Origin: Lysobacter sp. KIS68-7
GTDB taxonomy: Bacteria; Pseudomonadota; Gammaproteobacteria; Xanthomonadales; Xanthomonadaceae
Direction of reading: 5' to 3'
DNA length: 64,000 nt
Assembly (NCBI RefSeq): GCF_021284745.1
Contig: NZ_CP089925.1
Span: 1,054,001-1,118,000 of the forward strand
The translations under genes and the position numbers were made by a program. The notes below the pieces were generated by a model, which made no database searches, had not been told where the DNA came from, and worked only from the letters and a program-made list of their open reading frames with translations. Positions 26,026-35,631 of the stretch are shown here, piece by piece; position 1 is the stretch's first letter; each line of letters opens with the position of its first letter.

Positions 26026-27252
26026 ATGGTCGACAAGGGCGACACCGCATGGATGTTCATGGCGACCACGCTCGTCATGCTCATGATCGTCCCCGGCCTT
26101 GCGCTCTTCTACGGCGGCCTCGTCCGCGCGAAGAACATCCTCTCGGTGCTGATGCAGGTCCTCGTCGTGGCCTCGCTCGCACTCGTGCTATGGGCGGTCT
26201 ACGGATACTCGCTGGCCTTCGATGGCGGCAATGCGTGGATCGGCGGTTTCGGCAAGGCGATGCTGCTCGGCGTCACGCCCGGCTCGAGCGTCGCGACGTT
26301 CAGTGCTGCACGCATTCCCGAGCTCGCCTACGTCGCCTTCCAGGGCGCCTTCGCCGCCATCAGTTGCGCGCTCGTGGTGGGCGCGATCGCCGAGCGCGCG
26401 AAGTTCGTTGCGGTGCTGCTGTTCGCCGCGATCTGGTTCACCTTCGCCTATCTCCCGCTCGCGCACATGGTGTGGGCGGGCAACGGGTGGTTGTTCCGCA
26501 TGGGCGCGCTCGATTTCGCGGGCGGCACGGTGGTGCACATCAACGCGGGCGTCGCCGGGTTGGTGGGCGCTTACATGCTCGGGCCGCGCATCGGCTTCGG
26601 GCGCGAGCGGTTGTCGCCGCACAACCTGCCGCTGACGTTCGTCGGTGCGTCGCTGTTGTGGGTCGGCTGGTTCGGCTTCAACGCGGGGTCCGCGCTGGAA
26701 GCGAACGGTACGGCGGCGCTGGCCTTCGTGAATACCTTGCTCGCCGCGGCGGCAGCGGTGCTTGCGTGGAGCGCGGTGGAAGCGATGCTGCGCGGGCGTG
26801 CTTCGATGCTCGGTGCGGCGTCGGGTGCGGTGGCGGGCCTGGTGGCGATCACACCGGCGTGCGGCACCGTGGGCGTGGGCGGTGCGCTGGTCATCGGCGC
26901 GTTTGGTGGCGTCGCGGGCTTCTGGGGCGTGAATGCATTGAAGCGCCACCTGCGCGCGGACGACTCGCTGGATGTGTTCGGCATCCATGGCGTATGCGGC
27001 ATCGTCGGCGCGGTGCTCACGGGCGTGTTCACTTCGCCCGCGCTCGGCGGCACCGGTGCAGCGGACTTCGCCATCGCGCACCAGGTCGGCGTGCAGGTGC
27101 TGGGCGTGGTGCTGACGATCGCGTGGTCGGGCCTGGTGGCCTTCGCGGCGTTCCAGATCGCGCATCGCGTGCGCGGCTTGCGCGTGGACCACGACGCCGA
27201 GCGCGAAGGGCTCGACATCAGCGCGCATGGCGAGTCGGCTTACGAGATCTAG
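26026..27252 (+). CDS. ammonium transporter, Amt family
   Basis: 408 residues, about 11 hydrophobic segments, with no N-terminal signal peptide. The first helix reads TAWMFMATTLVMLMIVPGLA, followed by FYGGLVRAKNILS. The pore and gate region is recognisable in WLFRMGALDFAGGTVVHINAG, and the twin histidines are in VVHINAG and VFGIHGVCGIVGA. The C-terminal cytoplasmic tail ends DISAHGESAYEI. It takes up ammonium for the glutamine synthetase encoded upstream. A PII (GlnK) gene, usually beside amt, is absent here. Confidence 0.95.
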   Translation: MVDKGDTAWMFMATTLVMLMIVPGLALFYGGLVRAKNILSVLMQVLVVASLALVLWAVYGYSLAFDGGNAWIGGFGKAMLLGVTPGSSVATFSAARIPELAYVAFQGAFAAISCALVVGAIAERAKFVAVLLFAAIWFTFAYLPLAHMVWAGNGWLFRMGALDFAGGTVVHINAGVAGLVGAYMLGPRIGFGRERLSPHNLPLTFVGASLLWVGWFGFNAGSALEANGTAALAFVNTLLAAAAAVLAWSAVEAMLRGRASMLGAASGAVAGLVAITPACGTVGVGGALVIGAFGGVAGFWGVNALKRHLRADDSLDVFGIHGVCGIVGAVLTGVFTSPALGGTGAADFAIAHQVGVQVLGVVLTIAWSGLVAFAAFQIAHRVRGLRVDHDAEREGLDISAHGESAYEI

Positions 27253-29372
27253 GCGCGCAGGCGAACGGGTGGCACCGCGCCGCCGCGGGCGTCGACGAAC
27301 ACGCCGATGCGCGCGCCCACGCGGCGGAACGTGAGATCGATGCGGCCTTCGCCCAACGCGATGTCATGCACGCGGACCTCGTCGATGCCGACGGGAAGGC
27401 GAGGGCGATCGACATCGATCTCGCCGCGCATGCCATCGATCTTCACCCCGAGGCAAGACCGCAGCAGCATGAACGGCGCACCCGCCGCCCAGGCCTGGGG
27501 CATGCAGGCGACGGGGTAGGCGATCGGCGGCGCGCCCTGCACGCGCGGGAAGCCGCAGAACAACTCCGGCAGGCGCATGTCGAAGTTCACCGCCGACTCG
27601 AACGCGCTGCGCAACAGCAGCACCACCGCATCGCGATGCCCGTAGCGCGAGATGCCTGCCGCACACAAGGCGCTGTCGTGCGGCCACACCGAGCCGTTGT
27701 GATAGGACATCGGGTTGTAGCGCGCTTCACCCATCGCCAGCGTGCGCAGGCCCCAACCGGTGTGGAAGGCGGGCGTCATCAGCTGCTGCGCCACGGCATC
27801 GGCGCGCTCCACCGCAGGCAGGCCGCAATACAGCAGGTGCCCCGGATTGCTGGAACGCACGGCGCACAACGCGCCTTCGCCATCGATCGCGATGCCATAG
27901 AACCCGTGCGCCGGCATCCAGAACTTGTCTTCCACCGTCCTGCGCATGCGTTCGGCGCGTGCTTCCCAATGGTTCGCCGCCTGCGCGTCGTGCCGGCGCA
28001 TCGACAGCTCGGCCATCGCGCGGAACGCGGCGAAGGCGTAGCCCTGCACTTCGACCAGCGCGATGGGGCCGGGCGGGAAGCGACCGTCGTCGTGGAAGAC
28101 CGAGTCCTCGCTGTCCTTCCAGCCCTGGTTCGACAGGCCGCTGTTCTCGCCGCGCGCGTAATCGAGCAGACCGAACTGGTTGGCATCGCACACGCGCTCG
28201 ATCCATGCGGTCGCGGCCAGCAACGCAGGCCACAAGGATTCGACGAACTCCAGTTCGCCCGTGCGTCGCGCATACGCACCGGCGAGCATGACGAACAAGG
28301 GGGTCGTATCCACGCCGCCGTAATAACGACCGAAGGGCAGCTCCTTCAGCGCGGACATCTCGCCGCGCCGCGTCTCGTGCATGATCTTGCCCGGCGCCGA
28401 ATCCAGGAACGAGGACTCCTCCTGCGCCTGGTGCGCGGCGAGGAAACCGAGCACGCCGCGCGCGATGCCCGGATCGAGCCACAAGGTCTGCAGTGCGGTG
28501 ATCACCGCATCGCGGCCGAAGGGCGTGGAGAACCAGGGGATGCCCGCGTACGGATAAGGACCGGTCTCCAGTTCGCTGGTGAGCAGCGCCAGGTCCGCGC
28601 GCGAGCGTTGCATCCACGCATCGAACAGGGGCCCGCGACTGCGGACGCGCGCGCCGCGTCGGCTCCGTGCGCGCATGCGGCGCCGCGCACAGGCCGCAGC
28701 GGTGCGATAGCGTGCGCGCGTCGGCGGCTCGCCAGGTTCGCTGCCTACCTCGATGAACACTTCCTCCTTCGCGCCGGGCGCGAGCTTCAGCAGGAATTCG
28801 AACAGGTTGCCGTCCACGCGCGATGCCGTGCGCGAGAACGCCACCACCGAGCTGCGCACGACATCGTCGAGCCCGCGGTAACGGAACACGACGCCCTGCG
28901 GACCGCCGATGGTTTCCTTGTCGAGCAGGGTGCCGCGCGCGGCGCGCACCTGCCCGCGCACTTCGAACATGTCGCGGAAATCGGCCGCCACTTCGATGCG
29001 CAAGGGCGCGACGACTGATTGGTTGCCGTAGTTCACGAAGCCGACGCGTTCGAACAGGCGTTCCTCGTACAGGAAGCGCGAGCGCAGCACATGGATCAAC
29101 CCGTGCGGCGCAGGCGGCGCGCCGAGTTCCGGCAACGGCCGGTTCGTCATGTGCGCCATGAAGAACACGTTGTCGTCGGTCACCGCGGCGCTGAGCAACG
29201 CCGGCTGGGTTTCGGCCAGGCGCAAACGGAACACCGACAGCAAGCGCGTGTCGTCGCGGAACAGGCCCGTGCTGCCTTCGTCGATGTCGCCGTACCCGTT
29301 GGCGACGAGGAAGCTGTCGCCGTCCTTCAGCACATGGCTCGCATACAACGCTGCGGTCGCGGCCGGATCCAT
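27249..29372 (-). CDS. amylo-alpha-1,6-glucosidase family glycogen-debranching-type enzyme
   Basis: 707 residues. The N-terminal beta-sandwich domain (about 1-215) opens HVLKDGDSFLVANGYGDID and contains GSTGLFRDDTRLLSVFRLRL. The C-terminal (alpha/alpha)6 barrel starts near residue 240 (GIPWFSTPFGRDAVITALQTLW). It contains DTTPLFV, FHDDGRFPPGPIALVEVQGY and NPMSYHNGSVWPHDSA. Such enzymes remove alpha-1,6 branches or act on related glucans. An Arg-rich stretch near residues 225-245 links the domains. It lies 3 bases after the GT4 gene in a leftward pair. Its stop codon shares CTAG with the amt stop. Confidence 0.88.
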   Translation of the reverse strand: MDPAATAALYASHVLKDGDSFLVANGYGDIDEGSTGLFRDDTRLLSVFRLRLAETQPALLSAAVTDDNVFFMAHMTNRPLPELGAPPAPHGLIHVLRSRFLYEERLFERVGFVNYGNQSVVAPLRIEVAADFRDMFEVRGQVRAARGTLLDKETIGGPQGVVFRYRGLDDVVRSSVVAFSRTASRVDGNLFEFLLKLAPGAKEEVFIEVGSEPGEPPTRARYRTAAACARRRMRARSRRGARVRSRGPLFDAWMQRSRADLALLTSELETGPYPYAGIPWFSTPFGRDAVITALQTLWLDPGIARGVLGFLAAHQAQEESSFLDSAPGKIMHETRRGEMSALKELPFGRYYGGVDTTPLFVMLAGAYARRTGELEFVESLWPALLAATAWIERVCDANQFGLLDYARGENSGLSNQGWKDSEDSVFHDDGRFPPGPIALVEVQGYAFAAFRAMAELSMRRHDAQAANHWEARAERMRRTVEDKFWMPAHGFYGIAIDGEGALCAVRSSNPGHLLYCGLPAVERADAVAQQLMTPAFHTGWGLRTLAMGEARYNPMSYHNGSVWPHDSALCAAGISRYGHRDAVVLLLRSAFESAVNFDMRLPELFCGFPRVQGAPPIAYPVACMPQAWAAGAPFMLLRSCLGVKIDGMRGEIDVDRPRLPVGIDEVRVHDIALGEGRIDLTFRRVGARIGVFVDARGGAVPPVRLRA

Positions 29373-29375
29373 CGC

Positions 29376-30437
29376 TCAGGCCAGCCGCAGCCCGAAGTCG
29401 GTCTCGCGCCCCGCCGCGAGGCGGTCGTACAACTGCACGTAACGATCGGCCATCGCGCGTGCGGTGAAACGCCGTTCGTAGGTCGCGCGCACGGTGGCGC
29501 GGTCGTAGCCGATCACCTCGCGCGTCGCCGCCACCGCGTCGTCTTCGTTGTCGACGATGCGTCCGGTGACATGGTCGTCCAGGACTTCCGGCACCGACCC
29601 GCAGTTCCAGGCGACCACGGGCGTACCGCAGGCCATCGCTTCGATCATCACCAGGCCGAAGGGCTCCGGCCAGTCGATCGGGAACAACAGTGCGCGCGCG
29701 TTGCCCAGGAACTCCGGCTTCTGCGCATCGTTGATCTCGCCGACGAATTCCACGTGCGCATGCGCGAGCAAGGGTTCGATCTCGCGCTCGTAGTAGGCCT
29801 TGTCGGCGGTGTCGATCTTCGCGGCCACCTTCAGCGGCAGGCCCACGCGGCGCGCAATCGCGATCGCGCGATCCACGCGCTTCTCCGGAGAGATGCGTCC
29901 GAGGAAGGCCAGGTAATCGCCCGTCGGGTGCGCAGTGAAGCGGCACAGCGACTCCGGCAGTCCATGGTGCACGCACCCGAGCCAGTTCGCATTGCGCAGG
30001 GGCTTGCGCTGGTCCATCGAGATCGACGCGAGCGGGAACTGCCGCCACCGCCGGTACACGCCCGGCAGGTCCTTGAGATCCAGCCGACCATGCAGCGTCG
30101 TGAGCGTGCGTTCGGCGCAGTCCTCGAAGAAGGGGAAGTGGATCATGTCGACGTGGAAATGCAGCACGTCGAAATCGGCCATGCGGCTGCGCACTTCCTG
30201 CAACATCCCGAGGTGCGCGGCGAGGTCGGACTTGAGTTCGGCCGGATCCAGGCGGATGGCCTGGTCGCGTACGGGCACCAGCGTCGCCTTGGTTTCCGCA
30301 TCGGCGGAAGCGAACAACGTCACCTCGTGCCCCGCATCGACGAGCGCATCGCACAGCCAGGCGACCACGCGTTCGGTGCCGCCATACAACTTGGGGGGAA
30401 CCGCTTCGTACAGCGGTGTGACCTGGGCAATCTTCAA
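29376..30437 (-). CDS. glycosyltransferase family 4
   Basis: 353 residues with a TTG start, supported by the conserved opening KIAQVTPLYEAVPPKLYGG and a GGGAT-type ribosome-binding site. It is a GT-B fold enzyme: GGTERVVAWLCDAL and the first Rossmann domain at residues 1-165, the sugar-nucleotide domain after FLGRISPEKRVDRA, and the EPFGLVMIEAMACGTPVVAW motif near residue 265. Members often add glucose or other sugars to a carrier or glucan. It is coupled to the debranching-type gene (3-base gap), which points to storage or extracellular glucan metabolism. Confidence 0.9.
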   Translation of the reverse strand: MKIAQVTPLYEAVPPKLYGGTERVVAWLCDALVDAGHEVTLFASADAETKATLVPVRDQAIRLDPAELKSDLAAHLGMLQEVRSRMADFDVLHFHVDMIHFPFFEDCAERTLTTLHGRLDLKDLPGVYRRWRQFPLASISMDQRKPLRNANWLGCVHHGLPESLCRFTAHPTGDYLAFLGRISPEKRVDRAIAIARRVGLPLKVAAKIDTADKAYYEREIEPLLAHAHVEFVGEINDAQKPEFLGNARALLFPIDWPEPFGLVMIEAMACGTPVVAWNCGSVPEVLDDHVTGRIVDNEDDAVAATREVIGYDRATVRATYERRFTARAMADRYVQLYDRLAAGRETDFGLRLA

Positions 30438-30622
30438 AGCGATCCGATCCCGTCTGCCGCCCCTTCGCGGCCGGACCAGCAGGCTAGAAGGACCGCCGTA
30501 AAGCCAGCGTTTGCGAACCGCGATGTTCGCGTGGTTACCGCATTCAGGCGCGCTGCGTGCATCGCCGCGCCATCACGCGACGGGCGCTACCGTCCGCGCC
30601 GCACAAGACACGGAGCACGTCC

Positions 30623-31168
30623 ATGCCACGCGAACCGCACAACGACTCCCACGACCGCAGGCACCGCCCGGTGGAATGGCGCGAACCGCGCGCCGACGCC
30701 CGACCGCACGATCGCGATGTCCGCATGGAGCGCCGCGAGTTGTACGAGAACCTCCCGTCGCTGACCAACCGGAGCTTCGGCGACGTCGATGCCGGCGACG
30801 GATTCGGCTACGCGGGGCAGGGCGGTTACGGCGAACACCTGAAAATGGGCGGTTACGCCGGCGTGGGACCGAAGGATCGCTGGCGCGCCGACTGGCGCAT
30901 CGAAGAAGACCTGCACGAACGCCTGACCGGCGCCGACACCATCGATGCCAGCGCCGTCATCGTGGCCGTCACCGAAGGCCACGTCACGCTCAACGGTTGG
31001 GTGCCCGAGCGCTCGATGAAGCACGATGCGGAAGAGATCGCGCATCGCGTGGCTGGTGTGTCGGAGGTCGACAACCGCATCCGCGTCGGTGGCGATCCGC
31101 GCGAACTGGGACATCCGGGGCAAGCGACGCGAACCGGCGGTGATCCGGGAAGCGGCTTCTCCGCCTGA
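30623..31168 (+). CDS. BON domain protein
   Basis: 181 residues. The N-terminal 75 residues are highly charged and His/Arg/Asp-rich (HDRRHRPVEWREPRADARPH), then Gly/Tyr-rich (FGYAGQGGYGEHLKMGGYAG). One BON domain follows (about 92-160: DWRIEEDLHERLTG, ASAVIVAVTEGHVTLNGWVPE, VAGVSEVDNRIRV). BON domains bind phospholipid and occur in osmotic-stress proteins. The neighbouring trehalose genes make an osmotic or stress role plausible, but this is inferred. No signal peptide is seen. A TACCGT hexamer near 30587 could be its -10 box. Confidence 0.82.
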   Translation: MPREPHNDSHDRRHRPVEWREPRADARPHDRDVRMERRELYENLPSLTNRSFGDVDAGDGFGYAGQGGYGEHLKMGGYAGVGPKDRWRADWRIEEDLHERLTGADTIDASAVIVAVTEGHVTLNGWVPERSMKHDAEEIAHRVAGVSEVDNRIRVGGDPRELGHPGQATRTGGDPGSGFSA

Positions 31169-31221
31169 CATCGCACGCGCGTCCACCCGGTTCTCACGCG
31201 GCCGTCACCACAATCGGCCGG

Positions 31222-32004
31222 ATGGAATCGCACGACACGGAACAACAGCGTCCGTCGCCGCCACTGCCCGCGCACGATTGGGCCCTGTTCCTCGACGTCG
31301 ATGGTTGCCTGCTCGATTTCGCGCCGCACCCGTCCGGTGTCGTCGTGCCTGCGCGGCTGCAGGAGCACATCGCGCAACTGGCGAAGCAGCTCGATGGGGC
31401 GCTCGCATTGGTGAGCGGGCGTTCGCTCGATGCGATCGACGCGGTGTTCGGTGAGCTGCACCATCTTCCCGCGGCCGGCATGCATGGGCTGGAGCGCCGT
31501 GAACTGGACGGACGGCGCACCCATGCGCCCGATGCGCCGGAGTCGCTGAGGACGGTCGCCGCCGAAGCCTTGCACATCGCCGCTGCCTATCCTGGGGCCA
31601 TCGTCGAACGCAAGGGGCCGAACCTGGCCTTGCACTGGCGGGGGGCGCCCATCGCGCAGGATGCGTTTCGCGCATTCGCCGCCGCTGCATTGCGCGTGCT
31701 GCCCGACTATCGCGTGCAGGGTGGCGACCACGTGCTGGAGCTGCGCCCCGGCGGCGCGACGCCCGACAAAGGCAGCGCAGTCGAAGGCTTCCTCGCGCAA
31801 TCGCCGTTCCGCGGTCGCACGCCCGTGTTCGTCGGCGACGACCTCACCGACGAACACGCCTTCGCCGTCGTCAACGCACACGACGGCCTGAGCATCCTCG
31901 TCGGCCCGCGCCTGCGCAGCGAGGCGCGCTGGCACCTGGCCGATCCCGCGGCAGTGCGCGACTGGATCGCGCGCGCGGTCGTTTCCGATGGAGTGCATGC
32001 ATGA
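31222..32004 (+). CDS. otsB: trehalose-6-phosphate phosphatase
   Basis: 260-residue HAD-superfamily phosphatase converting trehalose-6-phosphate to trehalose in the cytoplasm. Motif I is LDVDGCLLDF (Asp25 and Asp27), motif II is LVSGRSLDAID, and motif IV is FVGDDLTDEHAF. GMHGLERR and GPNLALHWR are the trehalose-phosphatase-specific segments. A CACAAT hexamer ends 7 bases before the ATG, with no ribosome-binding site, another case of possible leaderless expression. Its stop overlaps the GH15 start by 4 bases (ATGA), starting an otsB-GH15-otsA operon. Confidence 0.95.
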   Translation: MESHDTEQQRPSPPLPAHDWALFLDVDGCLLDFAPHPSGVVVPARLQEHIAQLAKQLDGALALVSGRSLDAIDAVFGELHHLPAAGMHGLERRELDGRRTHAPDAPESLRTVAAEALHIAAAYPGAIVERKGPNLALHWRGAPIAQDAFRAFAAAALRVLPDYRVQGGDHVLELRPGGATPDKGSAVEGFLAQSPFRGRTPVFVGDDLTDEHAFAVVNAHDGLSILVGPRLRSEARWHLADPAAVRDWIARAVVSDGVHA

Positions 32005-33785
32005 AGCAACCGGCGAACCTCGACCTCGGCGTCATCGGCAACGGGACTTTCGGTGCGCTGATCGACAGCATTGGCAGCGTGGTGTGGTGCTGCCTCCCGG
32101 CCTTCGATGGCGATCCGGCCTTCTGTGGATTGCTTTCGCCCAAGCGCGAGGGCGGCGAGTGGACGGTCGAGCTCGAACAGTTCGCTTCCAGCGAGCAGCA
32201 GTACGTGCCGAATACCGCGATCCTCAAGACGCTCCTGCGCGATACGCAGGGCGGCGTGGTGGAGATCACCGACTTCGCGCCGCGCTGGCGCCACTACAAC
32301 CGCCTGTACCGCCCCGTCGGGCTGTTCCGCCGCGTGCGTCCGCTTGCAGGCGCGCCGCGCATCCGCGTCCGCCTGCAACCGCTCGCCGATTGGGGCGCGC
32401 GCGAACCCGAACGCACCTGGGGCAGCAACCACATGCGGTGGTTGTTGCCGGGCCACGTGCTGCGCCTGACCACCGACCTCTCGCTGCGCATGGTGCGGGA
32501 CGAACTGCCCTTCGTGCTCGATCGCGAACTGCATTTCGTCCTCGGCCCCGACGAAACGCTGACGCAACCCATCGGGGCCTTCATCCGCGACGCGGAAGAG
32601 CGCACGACGATCTATTGGCGCGAATGGGTGCGCTATCTCTCCATCCCGCTGGAGTGGCAGGACGCGGTGATCCGCAGCGCGATCACATTGAAGCTGTGCC
32701 AGTACGAAGACACCGGCGCGATCATCGCCGCGATGACCACCTCCATCCCGGAAGCGCCGCACACCACGCGCAACTGGGACTACCGCTACTGCTGGCTGCG
32801 CGACGCCGCATTCGTCGTGCGTGCGTTGAACCGCCTCGGCGCCACGCTGACGATGGAGGAATACATCCGCTACGTCTTCAACCTCGTCACCGGCGAACGC
32901 AAGGACCTGCAGCCGCTGTACGGCATCGGCTTCGAAGCGGAACTGCACGAAGAGGAAGCCGAGCACCTCGCGGGATATCGCGGCATGGGCCCCGTGCGCG
33001 TCGGCAACCTGGCGTGGAAGCAAGTGCAGCACGACGTCTATGGCAGCGTGATGCTCGCCTCCACGCAGTTGTTCTTCGACCAGCGCCTGCAGAAGCCGGG
33101 TGACGCAGCGACCTTCGCGCGACTGGAACCGCTGGGCGAACAAGCCTGGCTGATGCACGACCAGCCGGATGCGGGCCTCTGGGAATTCCGCGGGCGCGCG
33201 TCGGTGCACACGTACTCGTCGGTGATGTGCTGGGCCGCATGCGACCGCTTGGCGAAGGTGGCCATGCGCTTCGGACTGACCGAACGCGCGCAGCATTGGC
33301 GCGGCCGTGCGGAGCGCATCCGCGAGAAAGTCCTCGCCTCGGCCTGGAACGAAGAACGCGGGCACTTCGCCGATGCCTTCGGCGGCGACCGCCTCGATGC
33401 GAGCCTGCTGCTGCTCGCCGACACCGGATTCATCGCCGCCGACGATCCGCGCTACGTCGCCACGGTGGAAGCGATCGGCAAGGGCCTGCGCCGTGGCCAC
33501 GGCTTGTATCGCTACATCGCGCCCGACGATTTCGGTGCACCGGAAACCAGCTTCACCATCTGCACGTTCTGGTACGTGGAAGCGCTGGCATCGATTGGTC
33601 GGCACGAAGAAGCGCGCGCCCTGTTCGAAACCGTGCTCGCGCGGCGCAATCCGCTGGGCCTGCTGTCGGAAGACCTCGGCTTCGAAGATGGCGAAGCCTG
33701 GGGCAACTTCCCGCAGACCTATTCGCACGTCGGCCTGATCAGCGCCGCGATGCGGCTCTCGCGGCCCTGGCAGGACGCGACGTGA
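32001..33785 (+). CDS. glycoside hydrolase family 15 protein (trehalase/glucoamylase-like)
   Basis: 594 residues. An N-terminal beta domain (about 1-210) starts LDLGVIGNGTFGALID and is followed by an (alpha/alpha)6 barrel. RNWDYRYCWLRDAAFV is the GH15 signature. The general acid is probably the Glu of GLWEFRGR, and the base the Glu of GLLSEDLGFEDGEAWGNFPQ near the end. In this context, between otsB and otsA, trehalose hydrolysis (bacterial GH15 trehalase) is the most likely role, which would let the cell turn over its own trehalose. Glucoamylase activity on glycogen-like glucan is an alternative. Translation is probably coupled on both sides. Confidence 0.9.
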   Translation: MKQPANLDLGVIGNGTFGALIDSIGSVVWCCLPAFDGDPAFCGLLSPKREGGEWTVELEQFASSEQQYVPNTAILKTLLRDTQGGVVEITDFAPRWRHYNRLYRPVGLFRRVRPLAGAPRIRVRLQPLADWGAREPERTWGSNHMRWLLPGHVLRLTTDLSLRMVRDELPFVLDRELHFVLGPDETLTQPIGAFIRDAEERTTIYWREWVRYLSIPLEWQDAVIRSAITLKLCQYEDTGAIIAAMTTSIPEAPHTTRNWDYRYCWLRDAAFVVRALNRLGATLTMEEYIRYVFNLVTGERKDLQPLYGIGFEAELHEEEAEHLAGYRGMGPVRVGNLAWKQVQHDVYGSVMLASTQLFFDQRLQKPGDAATFARLEPLGEQAWLMHDQPDAGLWEFRGRASVHTYSSVMCWAACDRLAKVAMRFGLTERAQHWRGRAERIREKVLASAWNEERGHFADAFGGDRLDASLLLLADTGFIAADDPRYVATVEAIGKGLRRGHGLYRYIAPDDFGAPETSFTICTFWYVEALASIGRHEEARALFETVLARRNPLGLLSEDLGFEDGEAWGNFPQTYSHVGLISAAMRLSRPWQDAT

Positions 33786-33798
33786 GCGAGGGGCGACC

Positions 33799-35163
33799 AT
33801 GAGTCGCCTCGTCGTGGTGTCCAACCGCGTGGCGCTTCCTGCGGAGCCGCGCGCGGGCGGGCTCGCCGTGGCGATGCGCGCGGCGATGCGCGAATCCGAA
33901 GGCCTGTGGTTCGGCTGGAGCGGCAAGCGCGTGCGCGATGCGTCCGGTGCGCTGCACACGCTGCGCGATGGATCGCTGACCTACACGACGATGGACCTGT
34001 CGCACGAGGACTTCGACCACTACTACAACGGCTTCGCGAACCGCACGCTCTGGCCGCTGCTGCACTTCCGCCTCGATCTCGTCGACTACCGGCGCGACAC
34101 CTACGAAGGCTATTACCGTGTCAACGCGCTGTTCGCCGAAAAGCTCGCGCCGCTGCTGCGCGAGGACGACATCATCTGGGTACAGGACTACCACCTCATC
34201 CCGCTCGGCCAGAGCCTGCGCGCACTCGGCGTGGGCAATCGCATCGGCTTCTTCCTGCACGTGCCGATGCCCTCTTCGGACCTGCTGGCGGCGATGCCGA
34301 ACCACGACGTGCTGTTCGGCGCGCTCTCGTCCTACGACCTCGTCGGCTTCCAGACCGAGCGCGACCTGGATCGTTTCCAGAGCTACACGCGCCTGTACGG
34401 TGGTGGCCGCGCGTTCGCGGACGGGCGCATGCGTTCGGCGGACGGGCGCGAGTTCCGCGCGGGCGCCTTCCCCATCAGCATCGATGCGAACCTGATCGCG
34501 CGCCAGGCCGAGGCGGCGGTGACGCGCGCGTCGGTGCGTCGCCTGCGCGAGAGTCTTGGCTCGCGCGTGCTCGCCATCGGCGTGGATCGCCTCGACTACT
34601 CCAAGGGCCTGCCGGATCGCTTCCGCGCGTTCGAACACTTCCTCGATCGCTTCCCCGAGCTGCACGGGCAGATGACCTTCCTGCAACTCGCCCCTGTCTC
34701 GCGCAGCGAAGTGCCCGAATACCAGGCGCTGCGGCGCGAACTCGAAGGCCTCGCGGGCCACATCAACGGCCGCCATGCCGCGCCAGACTGGACGCCGGTG
34801 CGCTACGTCAATCGCGATTTCTCGCATGGCGTGCTGACCGGCTTCTATCGGCAGGCGCAACTCGGGCTCGTCACGCCGCTGCGCGACGGCATGAACCTGG
34901 TGGCGAAGGAATTCATCGCTGCGCAGGATCCGCACGATCCGGGCGTGCTGGTGCTCTCGCGGTTCGCGGGTGCCGCGGCGGAAATGCACGAAGCGCTGAT
35001 CGTGAATCCCTACGACCTCGACGGCGTCGCCGACGCCATCGCGCGCGCGCATGCGATGCCGCTGGAAGAGCGCAAGGAACGTTGGCGCACCTTGTTCCGG
35101 CGCCTGCAGCGCCACGACATCACCGCGTGGCGACGCAAGTTCCTGGAAGCGTTGACGGCGTGA
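33799..35163 (+). CDS. otsA: trehalose-6-phosphate synthase (GT20)
   Basis: 454 residues, close to E. coli OtsA (474). It joins UDP-glucose and glucose-6-phosphate into trehalose-6-phosphate. The family features are present: SNRVALP at the start, [46 protein letters not shown] with the conserved Arg and Lys, [16 protein letters not shown] and [11 protein letters not shown]. The product feeds OtsB, the first gene of the operon. It ends 3 bases before the convergent trmL stop. Confidence 0.97.
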   Translation: MSRLVVVSNRVALPAEPRAGGLAVAMRAAMRESEGLWFGWSGKRVRDASGALHTLRDGSLTYTTMDLSHEDFDHYYNGFANRTLWPLLHFRLDLVDYRRDTYEGYYRVNALFAEKLAPLLREDDIIWVQDYHLIPLGQSLRALGVGNRIGFFLHVPMPSSDLLAAMPNHDVLFGALSSYDLVGFQTERDLDRFQSYTRLYGGGRAFADGRMRSADGREFRAGAFPISIDANLIARQAEAAVTRASVRRLRESLGSRVLAIGVDRLDYSKGLPDRFRAFEHFLDRFPELHGQMTFLQLAPVSRSEVPEYQALRRELEGLAGHINGRHAAPDWTPVRYVNRDFSHGVLTGFYRQAQLGLVTPLRDGMNLVAKEFIAAQDPHDPGVLVLSRFAGAAAEMHEALIVNPYDLDGVADAIARAHAMPLEERKERWRTLFRRLQRHDITAWRRKFLEALTA

Positions 35164-35166
35164 CGC

Positions 35167-35631
35167 TCAGGCGCCGCCGTCGAAACCGTTCTGCCGCCAC
35201 GCTTCGAACACCACCACCGCGATCGCATTCGACAGGTTGAGGCTGCGATTTCGCGGCCGCATCGGCAGGCGCAGGCGTTGCGTGTCGGGGATGCGTGCCA
35301 GCACGTCGTCGGGCAGGCCGCGCGTTTCCGGACCGAAGAGGAAGGCATCGCCGGGGGCGAAGGCTGGCATGTCGTAACGCACGCTGTTGCGCGTGCTCAA
35401 CGCGAAGACGCGCTTCGGCGCGATGGCGATGAGCGCAGCGTCGAGCGTGTCGTGCACCTGCAGCTGCGCGTACTCGTGGTAATCCAGCCCCGCGCGCCGC
35501 AGTTGCGCGTCTTCGAGCGTGAAGCCCAGGGGTTTGACCAGGTGCAGTCTCGCACCGGCGTTCGCGCAGAGGCGGATGGCGTTGCCCGTGTTGGGCGGGA
35601 TCTCGGGCTGGAAGAGGATGACGTCGAACAT
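35167..35631 (-). CDS. trmL: tRNA (cytidine/uridine(34)-2'-O)-methyltransferase
   Basis: 154 residues, matching TrmL (about 157). It is a SPOUT-fold enzyme methylating the 2'-O of the wobble base of two tRNA-Leu species using S-adenosylmethionine. Motifs: QPEIPPNTGNAIRLCANAG at the start, LFGPETRGLPDDV in the knot, and LRLPMRPRNRSLNLSNAIAV at the end. The start codon lies 6 bases from a GATAAT hexamer and next to a perfect 9-bp inverted repeat, so its transcript may be leaderless and repressor-controlled. Confidence 0.96.
   Translation of the reverse strand: MFDVILFQPEIPPNTGNAIRLCANAGARLHLVKPLGFTLEDAQLRRAGLDYHEYAQLQVHDTLDAALIAIAPKRVFALSTRNSVRYDMPAFAPGDAFLFGPETRGLPDDVLARIPDTQRLRLPMRPRNRSLNLSNAIAVVVFEAWRQNGFDGGA

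Noticed and set aside
28640..28720. Suspected double frameshift giving the Arg-rich stretch in the debranching-type enzyme
   Set aside because: The reading frame stays open and the flanking domains are in the same frame. An Arg-rich linker before the barrel is plausible in this family.
30513..30545. Imperfect inverted repeat (AACCGCGA/TCGCGTGGTT) upstream of the BON gene
   Set aside because: Arms are interrupted and no promoter element is aligned with it.
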